Shown here piece by piece: positions 32,141 through 39,335 of a DNA stretch of 64,000 nt. The stretch is from Herbihabitans rhizosphaerae (GTDB lineage Bacteria; Actinomycetota; Actinomycetes; Mycobacteriales; Pseudonocardiaceae), in NCBI RefSeq assembly GCF_004216555.1, contig NZ_SGWQ01000001.1, positions 186,001-250,000 on the forward strand, written 5' to 3'. The notes beneath the pieces were generated by a model. The model had not been told where the DNA came from and did no database searches. It was given only the letters and a program-made list of their open reading frames with translations. Position 1 is the stretch's first letter, and each line of letters begins with the position of its first letter. The translations under genes and the position numbers were made by a program.

Positions 32141-32827
32141 ATGCCACGACGCACCCTCCGGTTGGGTTTCGAAGAAGGCGACGATGAAGACCGTCGTCCT
32201 CGCCGCGACCAGAAGCCGACAACCGAGGACACCTCCGACGCTGTCGCTGGCGCCGCCGACGACAACATCGTCACGGTCCACCGGACCTCCACCGGAGAAG
32301 TCGTGTCGGTCGACATCGTCAACGACTGGCGAGACAGGATCGATCCTCGTGTATTGGGCTCACACGTCGTCTCCGCCGTGAATACCGCCGCGATGAATGT
32401 GCTTGCCCAACAAATCGAGCAAATCGACCCGGACAACCCAATGCCGCCAGACACGCCAACACCAACCGACGAAACACCTCTCACCTCGAACGATGTACTG
32501 CGCTTGGTCGACGCGGTTACCGCCGACCTCGACCAGTTCGTGGAACAGGCTCAGCAGAATGCGGCCATCGCGAGCCAGCCCGTATCCGCGACCTCTGCCG
32601 GCGGTCACGTCACCGGATCGGCCCAGAACGGCCAGGTCACCAACGTAACGCTCGACAGCCGGTGGATCTTCAACGCACGCACACCCGAGATAGAGAAAGA
32701 GATCCTCGATGCTCTCCGCCAGCTTTATCAGAAGACCACGCCTGCGAACCCGGTACCGCAGCCCGACTCATTCACCGAAATCATGACGCTACTGGTAGTG
32801 CGGCCTTCTTCCTTACAGCGCCGGTAA
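32141..32827 (+). CDS. YbaB/EbfC-like protein linked to ESX cluster
   Basis: 228 residues. The strand-helix pattern NIVTVHRTSTGEVVSVDIVNDW ... LGSHVVSAVNTAAMNVLAQQI and the second part GGHVTGSAQNGQVTNVTLDSRWIFNARTPEIEKEILDALRQLYQK resemble the YbaB/EbfC nucleoid-associated fold, which actinobacteria often encode next to ESX substrates and EspG. Good box (GGGAGAG) before ATG 32141. The C-terminus (LLVVRPSSLQRR) runs into lower-G+C DNA and may have been altered by an insertion there. Confidence 0.6.
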   Translation: MPRRTLRLGFEEGDDEDRRPRRDQKPTTEDTSDAVAGAADDNIVTVHRTSTGEVVSVDIVNDWRDRIDPRVLGSHVVSAVNTAAMNVLAQQIEQIDPDNPMPPDTPTPTDETPLTSNDVLRLVDAVTADLDQFVEQAQQNAAIASQPVSATSAGGHVTGSAQNGQVTNVTLDSRWIFNARTPEIEKEILDALRQLYQKTTPANPVPQPDSFTEIMTLLVVRPSSLQRR

Positions 32828-32835
32828 GCGTCTCT

Positions 32836-33048
32836 GTGCTAGCCGGCTGCGCTGGAGCCTGTGTCACCGCAGCGATTACGATTGAGATGACCAAGGCTTC
32901 ACACGAAAGAAAACTCGCGACTGAACAAGCCACGCTCGCTCAAAAGGTTAGCGACGCACTCGGACAGTGGCCGACGATCAATGCCGATGCGCTTGGACAT
33001 GCAAGTGTCAACGATCCGCAGGGTACCAACTGGCATATCAGGAAATGA
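32836..33048 (+). CDS. Possible small membrane/coil protein in low-G+C segment
   Basis: 70 residues from GTG at 32836; hydrophobic start SVLAGCAGACVTAAITI then a charged helix TKASHERKLATEQATLAQKVSDALGQW. No good RBS, and the start could be ATG 32887 or further upstream inside the YbaB-like gene. Codon use is much less G+C-biased than in neighbours. Kept because the frame is long for this composition and the next gene follows 10 bp later. Confidence 0.35.
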   Translation: MLAGCAGACVTAAITIEMTKASHERKLATEQATLAQKVSDALGQWPTINADALGHASVNDPQGTNWHIRK

Positions 33049-33058
33049 AGGTACGATA

Positions 33059-33568
33059 ATGCGAAGGAACGTGTCACTCGCGCCGGTCCACGTTCATCAT
33101 GCGTTCGCCACAAAACTGCGATCAAGAACCACAGGGGCTGGTGTCGCGACACTCATCATCGCCCCGCTCCCTTTGATCTGGATGCCGATCCTTGAGAAGT
33201 CCTTCCTGCCGACATATGGACCACCCCTCCTCAATTCGCTGCCAGCAAGTCTGTGCCTAGCGATCGCGGGAGCATCCCTTGTTGGAGCGCGCAGGTCGAC
33301 ATCTCGACTTGTTGTGGACGTCAAAAAGGCCAGTATATGGGGCGGCCTGGCCACTGGCGCGGGAATACTTGCTATAGCATTTTCGATCATGTCGTACTAT
33401 TTCTTCTCGAAAGACCTCGCATACGCGGAGAGTGCAAGAATACAGCCTCAGCCAGAATACGGAATGATGTGGCCACTAGTTCTTCTGGGCATGGGAGTGC
33501 CTGTGGCCATCAGCGCTCTCGACATTTGCTGTGACCTTCCGGTACCTGAATCCCGCTGTCCTGGCTAA
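33059..33568 (+). CDS. Low-G+C four-span membrane protein
   Basis: 169 residues, ATG at 33059 after GAAGG. Four membrane spans: GVATLIIAPLPLIWMPIL, LPASLCLAIAGASLVGA, IWGGLATGAGILAIAFSIMSYYFF and MMWPLVLLGMGVPVAISALDI. G+C falls to about 42-50% here against about 70% around, a strong sign of foreign origin. No family recognised. With the small gene before it, it forms the last piece of the accessory block before typA. Confidence 0.6.
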   Translation: MRRNVSLAPVHVHHAFATKLRSRTTGAGVATLIIAPLPLIWMPILEKSFLPTYGPPLLNSLPASLCLAIAGASLVGARRSTSRLVVDVKKASIWGGLATGAGILAIAFSIMSYYFFSKDLAYAESARIQPQPEYGMMWPLVLLGMGVPVAISALDICCDLPVPESRCPG

Positions 33569-33665
33569 GGCCGGGCGACAGGAAGACGACTCAGACCGCG
33601 AGACAGACCAGTCATAAGCACCTGGCGACGGAGGTCGCAGCGGTGAGGCCGCCGCGCTCGGGTGA

Positions 33666-35615
33666 TCAGGCCTTGTCGCGGGCTTTGGCGCGGGAGCGCT
33701 CGCGGCCACGGGTGGTCGCGTCCAGGATGACCTTGCGGATGCGCACCACGTCCGGCGCCACCTCGACGCACTCGTCGGCGTGGCAGAACTCCAGCGCCTC
33801 CTCGAGGCTGAGCTTGCGCGGCCGGGCCAGCGTCTCCATCACGTCGGCCGAGGACGACCGCATGTTGGTCAGCTTCTTCTCCTTGGCCACGTTGACGTCG
33901 AGGTCCTCGGCGCGCGGGTTCTCCCCCACGACCATGCCCTCGTAGACGTCGGCGCCCGGCTCCACGAAGAACGTGCCCCGGTCGGCCAGCTGCAACATCG
34001 CGTAGGCGGTCACCGAACCGGTCCGGTCGGCGACCAGCGAGCCACTGTGCCGCGCCCGGATCTCGCCGGCCCACGGGTGGTAGCCCTCGAAGATCGCGTT
34101 CGCGATGCCGGTGCCGCGCGTGATGGTGAGGAAGTCCGTGCGGAACCCGATCAGCCCTCGGGACGGCACCACGTAGTCGATCCGCACCCGGCCGCTGCCG
34201 TGCCCGCCCATGTGCTCCAGCTGCCCCTTGCGCGCGGCGAGCAGCTCGGTGATCGCGCCGAGGTGCTCCTCCGGCGCGTCGACGGTGAGCCGCTCGTACG
34301 GCTCGTGCAGCTTGCCGTCGACGGTGCGGGTGACCACCTCCGGCTTGCCGACCGTCAGCTCGAAGCCCTCGCGGCGCATCTGCTCGACCAGGATGGCCAG
34401 CGCCAGCTCGCCACGGCCCTGCACCTCCCAGGTGTCCGGCCGTTCGGTGGACAGCACCCGCACGCTGACGTTGCCGACGAGCTCGGCGTCCAGGCGGGCC
34501 TTGAGCACGCGGGCGGTCAGCTTCTTGCCGCCGTTGCGCCCGGCCAGCGGCGAGGTGTTCACGCCGATGGTCATGGAGATGGCCGGCTCGTCCACGGTGA
34601 TCCGGGGCAGCGGCTCGGGATTGTCCGGGTCGGCGAGGGTGTCGCCGATGGTGATCTCCGGGATGCCCGCGATCGCCACCAGGTCACCGGCGTGCGCCTC
34701 GTCAGCGGGAACGCGATCGAGCGCCTCGGTGATCAGCAGCTCGGTGATCTTGACCTTGGCGACGGTGCCGTCCTCGCGGCACCAGCCGACCGTCTCACCC
34801 TTGCGCATCTGCCCGGCGTGAATGCGGCACAGCGCGATCCGGCCGAGGAAACTGGACGCGTCGAGGTTGGTCACCAGCGCGCGCAGCGGGGCTTCCGGGT
34901 CGCCAGCGGGCGCCGGAACGTGCGTGAGCAGCGTTTCGAACAGCGGCTCGAGGTCCTCGCTGTCCGGCATGCCACCGTCGGCGGGCTGGGTGAGGCCGGC
35001 CCGCCCCGCCCGCGCGGAGGCGTAGATCACCGGCAGGTCCAGGATCGCGTCGTCCACCGAGATGCCCGACTCGGACAGCTCGGCGGCCAGATCGAGCAGC
35101 AGGTCGTGGGTCTCCTCGACGACCTCGGCGATCCGCGCGTCGGGCCGGTCGACCTTGTTCACCACGAGCACGACCGGCAGACCGGCGGCGAGCGCCTTGC
35201 GCAGCACGAACCGGGTTTGCGGCAGCGGGCCCTCACTCGCGTCGACGAGCAGCAGCACGCCGTCCACCATGGCGAGGCCGCGCTCCACCTCGCCGCCGAA
35301 GTCGGCGTGGCCGGGGGTGTCGATCACGTTGATGATCACGTCGCCGTCCGGGGTGTGCCGGCGCACCGCAGTGTTCTTGGCGAGGATCGTGATGCCCTTC
35401 TCCCGCTCGAGGTCGCCGGAGTCCATCACGCGGTCGACCAGCTCGGCACGGGCGGCGAACGCGCCGGACTGCCGAAGCATCGCGTCCACCAGGGTGGTCT
35501 TGCCGTGGTCGACGTGCGCGACGATCGCGACATTGCGCAGGTCGGTACGGCGCAGCGCGTCGGACGGCGCGAGGGTGGCACTGGGGGCAGGCACGCGTGT
35601 GCTCCTGAAACTCAT
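33666..35615 (-). CDS. typA: TypA/BipA ribosome-associated GTPase
   Basis: 649-residue translational GTPase of the elongation-factor-G family that acts on ribosome assembly and stress adaptation. G motifs: AHVDHGKTTLVDA (G1), REKGITI (G2), DTPGHADF (G3), NKVDRPDA (G4). EF-G-like domains III and V and the BipA C-terminal domain (LIGFRTDFLTITRGTGIAN, ADRTGSVTAYAMLQLADRGTFFVEPG) follow. In mycobacteria typA neighbours lpqW; here about 14 kb separates them. Divergent from a small Lys/Cys-rich gene. Confidence 0.95.
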   Translation of the reverse strand: MSFRSTRVPAPSATLAPSDALRRTDLRNVAIVAHVDHGKTTLVDAMLRQSGAFAARAELVDRVMDSGDLEREKGITILAKNTAVRRHTPDGDVIINVIDTPGHADFGGEVERGLAMVDGVLLLVDASEGPLPQTRFVLRKALAAGLPVVLVVNKVDRPDARIAEVVEETHDLLLDLAAELSESGISVDDAILDLPVIYASARAGRAGLTQPADGGMPDSEDLEPLFETLLTHVPAPAGDPEAPLRALVTNLDASSFLGRIALCRIHAGQMRKGETVGWCREDGTVAKVKITELLITEALDRVPADEAHAGDLVAIAGIPEITIGDTLADPDNPEPLPRITVDEPAISMTIGVNTSPLAGRNGGKKLTARVLKARLDAELVGNVSVRVLSTERPDTWEVQGRGELALAILVEQMRREGFELTVGKPEVVTRTVDGKLHEPYERLTVDAPEEHLGAITELLAARKGQLEHMGGHGSGRVRIDYVVPSRGLIGFRTDFLTITRGTGIANAIFEGYHPWAGEIRARHSGSLVADRTGSVTAYAMLQLADRGTFFVEPGADVYEGMVVGENPRAEDLDVNVAKEKKLTNMRSSSADVMETLARPRKLSLEEALEFCHADECVEVAPDVVRIRKVILDATTRGRERSRAKARDKA

Positions 35616-35709
35616 AGGAAAGGGAGCCGCGAGCGATGGACATGCCGGTCGCGACTTCTACAGGATACCTGGTGCCCCCGGGTGAGCAGTGCCACACTGG
35701 CGATCAAGA

Positions 35710-35728
35710 AAGGTTATCCTTACCTTAA
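35710..35728 (+). promoter_or_regulatory. Possible IdeR/DmdR-type iron box
   Basis: AAGGTTATCCTTACCTTAA shares the GGTTA..CT.ACCT.A core of IdeR/DmdR boxes (13 of 19 positions against the consensus I recall) and is an imperfect palindrome. It lies 29 bp before the start of the small Lys/Cys-rich gene. AT-rich in a G+C-rich context. Confidence 0.35.
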
Positions 35729-35756
35729 GGCCGTCGTCCGACGGACTGGAGCACAC

Positions 35757-35918
35757 GTGGGCAAGAAGAAGCACGGCGGCGACCCGAAGAAGGTCGTACG
35801 CAAGCTGATGAAGGCCGGCAAGGTCAAGAAGAAGTGCTGCCGGTCGGAGTCGCGGTGCAAGCGCTGCCCGGTCCTCGCCCTGCGCAAGGCGAAGGCGGAC
35901 CTGGCGAAAGCGGCCTGA
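35757..35918 (+). CDS. Small Lys- and Cys-rich protein
   Basis: 53 residues, very basic (about 17 Lys), with four Cys: C27-C28 and C34-x-x-C37, in KKKCCRSESRCKRCPVLALRKAK. The Cys could bind one zinc ion or an iron-sulphur unit; the basic remainder suggests contact with RNA or DNA. Too short for most gene finders but well set: GTG start, codon bias as in neighbours, conserved-looking frame. Its upstream region carries the possible iron box, and typA is divergent. Function unknown. Confidence 0.65.
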   Translation: MGKKKHGGDPKKVVRKLMKAGKVKKKCCRSESRCKRCPVLALRKAKADLAKAA

Positions 35919-35921
35919 CTT

Positions 35922-36224
35922 TCAGGGTCTGGCCAGCGCTTCGTTACACGCGTTGAGCTCGGGAACCGTGCGCGTGGCCTGGAACTCGATCACCTCGTAG
36001 TGCACGAGCTTGCGCAGCACGAACGGATCCGTCTCCATGATCGTGATCACGTGGTCCCGGGTCATCGGGCGCGTGATGATCACGCCGCCGGTGCGCGGTT
36101 CCCGGCGTCCGGATACGAGGAAGTTGCCCGCCTCGAACTGCCGGTCCAGCCACGCGTAGTGGTCCGGCAGCGCGTAGTCGACCTCTTCCAACGGCGCGGT
36201 GTAGGTGAGAAGCACGACATACAT
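35922..36224 (-). CDS. YciI-like protein
   Basis: 100 residues of the YciI family: MYVVLLTYTAPLEEVDYALPDHYAWLDRQFEAGNFLVSGRREPRTGGVII and HVITIMETDPFVLRKLVHYEVIEFQ. The conserved His in DHYAWL and Asp in the TMETDPF region are present; the family is a small ferredoxin-like fold dimer of unclear enzymatic role. ATG at 36224 fits the family N-terminus. Convergent with the small Lys/Cys-rich gene (3-bp gap). Confidence 0.88.
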   Translation of the reverse strand: MYVVLLTYTAPLEEVDYALPDHYAWLDRQFEAGNFLVSGRREPRTGGVIITRPMTRDHVITIMETDPFVLRKLVHYEVIEFQATRTVPELNACNEALARP

Positions 36225-36276
36225 GCTTCGAAGGTAACGCTCGTCACACCGATTCGCCGCCGCTAGAGTGATGTCT

Positions 36277-36330
36277 ATGCGCAAGCTTTATGTCCGCCAG
36301 GGATGGTGGCCGCCACAGTGGCGGCCATGA
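36277..36330 (+). CDS. Trp leader peptide of the trpS attenuator
   Basis: 17-residue leader MRKLYVRQGWWPPQWRP with three Trp codons (36304, 36307, 36319) near the end; an in-frame ATG at 36271 would add two residues. The adjacent Trp codons overlap segment 1 of the attenuator, so a ribosome stalled for lack of Trp-tRNA would cover segment 1. A start codon, Trp run and stop before a terminator hairpin ahead of trpS make this assignment strong. Confidence 0.85.
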   Translation: MRKLYVRQGWWPPQWRP

Positions 36331-36372
36331 CGTTTGCGCGTTGACCTTCCAGGCCGCCCGTTCGGGCGGCCT
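36307..36372 (+). promoter_or_regulatory. Transcription attenuator upstream of trpS
   Basis: Segment 1 TGGCCGCC (36307-36314) pairs with segment 2 GGCGGCCA (36320-36327). Segment 2 can instead pair with GGCCGCC in segment 3 (36352-36358). Segment 3 AGGCCGCCC (36351-36359) pairs with segment 4 GGGCGGCCT (36364-36372), loop GTTC, followed by TCGTG. This is the classical 1:2, 2:3, 3:4 arrangement: stalling on the Trp codons frees segment 2 for 2:3 and opens trpS; otherwise 3:4 terminates. Confidence 0.8.
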
Positions 36373-36423
36373 TCGTGTGCGACGGGCTCGCTCGGCGGCG
36401 GCACCCGACCACGAGGAGCCCCC

Positions 36424-37386
36424 GTGACCCGCCTGTCCGGCATCACCCCGTCCGGCCATGTCCATCTCGGCAACTATCTCGGCGCCGTACGCCGGTGGGC
36501 GCGCGAGGACGCCGACGGCGACCTGTACTTCGTCAGCGACCTGCACGCGATGACCACGCCGTACCGGCCCGAGTTGCTGCGCGCGCTGACCCGCGAGCAG
36601 TTGGCCGTGCTGATCGCCACCGGCGTGCCGGCCGACCGGGTGTTCGTGCAGTCCGATCTCACGCCGGAGCTGACCTCGCTGACCTGGGTGCTGCAGTGCG
36701 TCACCACCTACGGCGAGGCGGCGCGGATGACGCAGTTCAAGGAGAAGAGCACCGGAGCGTCGGTGCGGCTCGGGTTGCTCACCTACCCGACGCTGATGGC
36801 CGCGGACATCCTGCTGCCGGGCGCGACCGAGGTGCCGGTCGGCGACGACCAGGCGCAACACGTGGAGCTGGCGCGCACCCTCGCGCGGCGGTTCAACGGC
36901 ACGTACGGCGAGGTGTTCGTGATGCCGAAGGCGATCATGCCGCCGGTGGCCGCGCGGGTGGCCGACCTGTCCGACCCGAGCCGCAAGATGGCGAAGTCGG
37001 CGCGGGACTCGATCGGCGTACTGCATGTGCTCGACGAGCCGGATCTGTTGTCGCGCAAGGTGAAACGAGCCGTCACGGACAACCACGCGCGGGTGGAGTA
37101 CCGCCCGGCCGAGCAGCCGGCGGTGGCCAACCTGCTGGAGATCCTGGCGGCGTGCACGGGTGACGGTCCGCGCGACGCGGCGGCCGGGTTGGACGGCTAC
37201 GCGGCGCTGAAGGACGCCGTCGCGGAGGCGGTGATCGAGGAGCTGCGACCGGTCCGCTCGCGCACCCTCGAACTGCTCGACGACCCGGCCGAGTTGGACA
37301 AGATCCGCGCCGCCGGCGCCGTCCGCGCGCGGGAACGAGGCGCCCACCGGCTCGCCTCCGCGCTGCGCCTGGCCGGCCTCGGCTGA
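36424..37386 (+). CDS. trpS: Tryptophanyl-tRNA synthetase
   Basis: 320-residue class I synthetase charging tRNA-Trp. HIGH-type motif GHVHLGNYLG (residues 11-20), KMSKS-type loop SRKMAKSARDS, tryptophan pocket parts YFVSDLHAMTTPYRP and DDQAQHVELAR. GTG at 36424 with GAGGAG upstream. Its expression is very probably set by the Trp attenuator just upstream. The gene ends 36 bp before the second DnaA-box repeat element. Confidence 0.95.
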   Translation: MTRLSGITPSGHVHLGNYLGAVRRWAREDADGDLYFVSDLHAMTTPYRPELLRALTREQLAVLIATGVPADRVFVQSDLTPELTSLTWVLQCVTTYGEAARMTQFKEKSTGASVRLGLLTYPTLMAADILLPGATEVPVGDDQAQHVELARTLARRFNGTYGEVFVMPKAIMPPVAARVADLSDPSRKMAKSARDSIGVLHVLDEPDLLSRKVKRAVTDNHARVEYRPAEQPAVANLLEILAACTGDGPRDAAAGLDGYAALKDAVAEAVIEELRPVRSRTLELLDDPAELDKIRAAGAVRARERGAHRLASALRLAGLG

Positions 37387-37422
37387 ACCCGCGCACCGCG
37401 GCCCCACCCCAGGTCACGCCGG

Positions 37423-37551
37423 TTGTCCACAGCCCTCGGGTTATCCACAAGTTGATCACCGCGCCCCCGCCCGACCACCCCCGCCGGTACCATGGTCTGG
37501 TGGGGTGCCCCGGTGCGGGTGGGGGCTGCGTCCAGTACGTAGTGCAAGATC
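37423..37551 (+). repeat. Dispersed intergenic element with paired DnaA boxes, copy 2
   Basis: TTGTCCACA (37423-37431) and TTATCCACA (37441-37449), again 18 bp apart, then 47 bp to the conserved block at 37488-37540. The block differs from copy 1 at one base of 53, and CAAGATCAAC follows in both. Lies between the ends of trpS (+) and a Nudix gene (-). Unlike copy 1 there is no palindromic terminator after it. Confidence 0.75.
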
Positions 37552-37580
37552 AACCGGGGTGTGGGGTCCTTTGTGGACGG

Positions 37581-37973
37581 TCAGGCGCGCTGGAGTGCCG
37601 CGCGCAGGGCGGGGAGCAGTTCACGGTCCGCGGGCAACCAGTCCACTGTGGACAACTCGGCGGCGGTGAGCCAGCGCAGGGCCTGGTGATCGTGCGGGTG
37701 CGGCACGGCGTCCGGATCGTCGAGGGTCGCCAGGTAGATGCGCAGCACGAGGTCGACGGCCAGCGACACCTCTCGTCCCACCCGCTCGCCGGCGGTCACC
37801 CGCACGCCCAGCTCCTCGAGGCACTCCCGGCGCACCGCGTCCACATCGGACTCGCCGGGCTCCACCCGCCCACCGGGCAGCTCCCACAGCCCGGCGTGCT
37901 TCGCCGGGTATGCCCGCTGCTGCGCCAACACCGTGCCGTCCCGCAGGACCGCCGCACCGACCACGACTCTCAT
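37581..37973 (-). CDS. Nudix hydrolase, MutT-like
   Basis: 130 residues with a full Nudix box: GGRVEPGESDVDAVRRECLEELGV, and the start VVVGAAVLRDGTVLAQQRAYP of MutT-type proteins. Likely a nucleoside triphosphate pyrophosphatase for damaged nucleotides (8-oxo-dGTP-like); substrate not provable. A GTCCACNGTGGAC palindrome lies inside (37641-37653). The gene follows the histidine kinase gene by 24 bp in the same direction. Confidence 0.87.
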   Translation of the reverse strand: MRVVVGAAVLRDGTVLAQQRAYPAKHAGLWELPGGRVEPGESDVDAVRRECLEELGVRVTAGERVGREVSLAVDLVLRIYLATLDDPDAVPHPHDHQALRWLTAAELSTVDWLPADRELLPALRAALQRA

Positions 37974-37997
37974 CCGGGTGATCGTGCCGCATCCGGG

Positions 37998-39335
37998 TCA
38001 GCCCTTCACCGCCCGCCACCGCACCTGGAAGCGCGCGCCACCCTCGGGCGACTCCCCCACCCGGACCGTCCCGCCCCGCCGCCGCACCAACTCCGCCACC
38101 AGCGCCAGCCCCAGACCCGCGCCGCCGGTGGAGCGCGCGCGATCGTCCTGCACGCGGTAGAACCGGTCGAACACCTTCGCGCGGTGCTCCTCGGCGACGC
38201 CGTGCCCGTCGTCGTCCACCACCAGCCGCACCGCCGACCCGGCCGGCAGCACCGACACCACGATCGTCGCGCGCGCGTGCCGGGCGGCGTTGCGCAACAG
38301 GTTGTCCAGCACCAGGTCCACCTCGGTCGGCGCGGCCGACACCCAGCACATCCCGCCCGGCGCGTGCACGGTCAGGCTCAACTCCGGCGCGTGCAACCGG
38401 TCCAGCGCCATCCGCGCCGCCCCGACCAGGTCGACCGGCTCGGCCGGCGGCACCTCGCCGGCATCCGAGCGGGCCAGCGTGAGCAGTCCATCGACCAATG
38501 TGGACAGTCGCACGGACTCGCGCACCACCTCTTCGAGCACCTCGTGCGACAGCTCCGGATCCGGGTTGGCCACCGCCACCTCGGCCTGCACCCGGATCGA
38601 CGCGACCGGCGAGCGCAACTCGTGCGCCGCGTCACCGGTGAACCGGCGCAGCCGCTCGCTGGCCTCGTCCCGCCGCGCCAGCAACGCGTTCAACGCACCG
38701 GCCAGCGACCGCAGTTCGTCCGCCGCGTCCGGCACCGGCAGCCGGCGACCGGCCTCGAGGCGCGCGGCCGCCATCCGCATTCGCTCCACCGGTCGCAGCG
38801 ACGACCTCACCGCGAACCAGGTGGCGATGCCGGCCACCGCCGCGCCGAGCACCGCGCCCAGCAGCAACCATTGGAACCCGATCCGCTGCGTGTCGGCGTA
38901 GCCCGCCAGACCGGTGCCGACCGCGACCAGCCGCTGTGCCCCGTCCGGCGCGGTGGCCACCGTGCCGATCCACCTACTCGGCACCGGGCCGGTCTCGCGC
39001 AGCACCGGTGTGCCCGACTTCAACGTGCGAATGTCCTGTGGCGACAGGGAAAGCGGCGGCCCACCGTCGACCGGCGTGCCGGCCGTGTCGGTGACCCGGG
39101 TCTGGATCTCGGGGGCCGCCGTCAGCGCCGGCCGACCCGATCGCACCTGTTCGACCGATGTCGCGAGCACCGGCTGCAACGACGTGTCAGCCGAGTCCAC
39201 CAGGATCGGGCCGATCAGCGTGCTGGCCAACCCGCTGAGCGCGAGCAGGAAGACGCACGTGGCGGCGGTGGCCACCGCGGTGATCCGAAACCGCAGAGTG
39301 CGGCGCAACCACCGCCGGCGCACCATCGACGTCAC
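37998..39335 (-). CDS. Sensor histidine kinase of a two-component system
   Basis: 445 residues. TM1 ~19-42, extracytoplasmic sensor ~43-153, TM2 ~154-175, HAMP, then HisKA with phospho-acceptor His238 in FTGDAAHELRSPVASIR and HATPase with DNLLRNAARHA (N box), DDDGHGV (G1) and GGAGLGLALV (G2). Start ATG overlaps the response-regulator stop (ATGA). Signal unknown; the divergent LolA-like/ABC operon is the probable target. Confidence 0.92.
   Translation of the reverse strand: MTSMVRRRWLRRTLRFRITAVATAATCVFLLALSGLASTLIGPILVDSADTSLQPVLATSVEQVRSGRPALTAAPEIQTRVTDTAGTPVDGGPPLSLSPQDIRTLKSGTPVLRETGPVPSRWIGTVATAPDGAQRLVAVGTGLAGYADTQRIGFQWLLLGAVLGAAVAGIATWFAVRSSLRPVERMRMAAARLEAGRRLPVPDAADELRSLAGALNALLARRDEASERLRRFTGDAAHELRSPVASIRVQAEVAVANPDPELSHEVLEEVVRESVRLSTLVDGLLTLARSDAGEVPPAEPVDLVGAARMALDRLHAPELSLTVHAPGGMCWVSAAPTEVDLVLDNLLRNAARHARATIVVSVLPAGSAVRLVVDDDGHGVAEEHRAKVFDRFYRVQDDRARSTGGAGLGLALVAELVRRRGGTVRVGESPEGGARFQVRWRAVKG

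Noticed and set aside
33780..35918. Very long open frame on the + strand opposite typA
   Set aside because: It is the antisense shadow of typA in high-G+C DNA, with a composition full of Arg, His and Pro and no domain; only its last 53 codons (35757-35918) are a credible gene.
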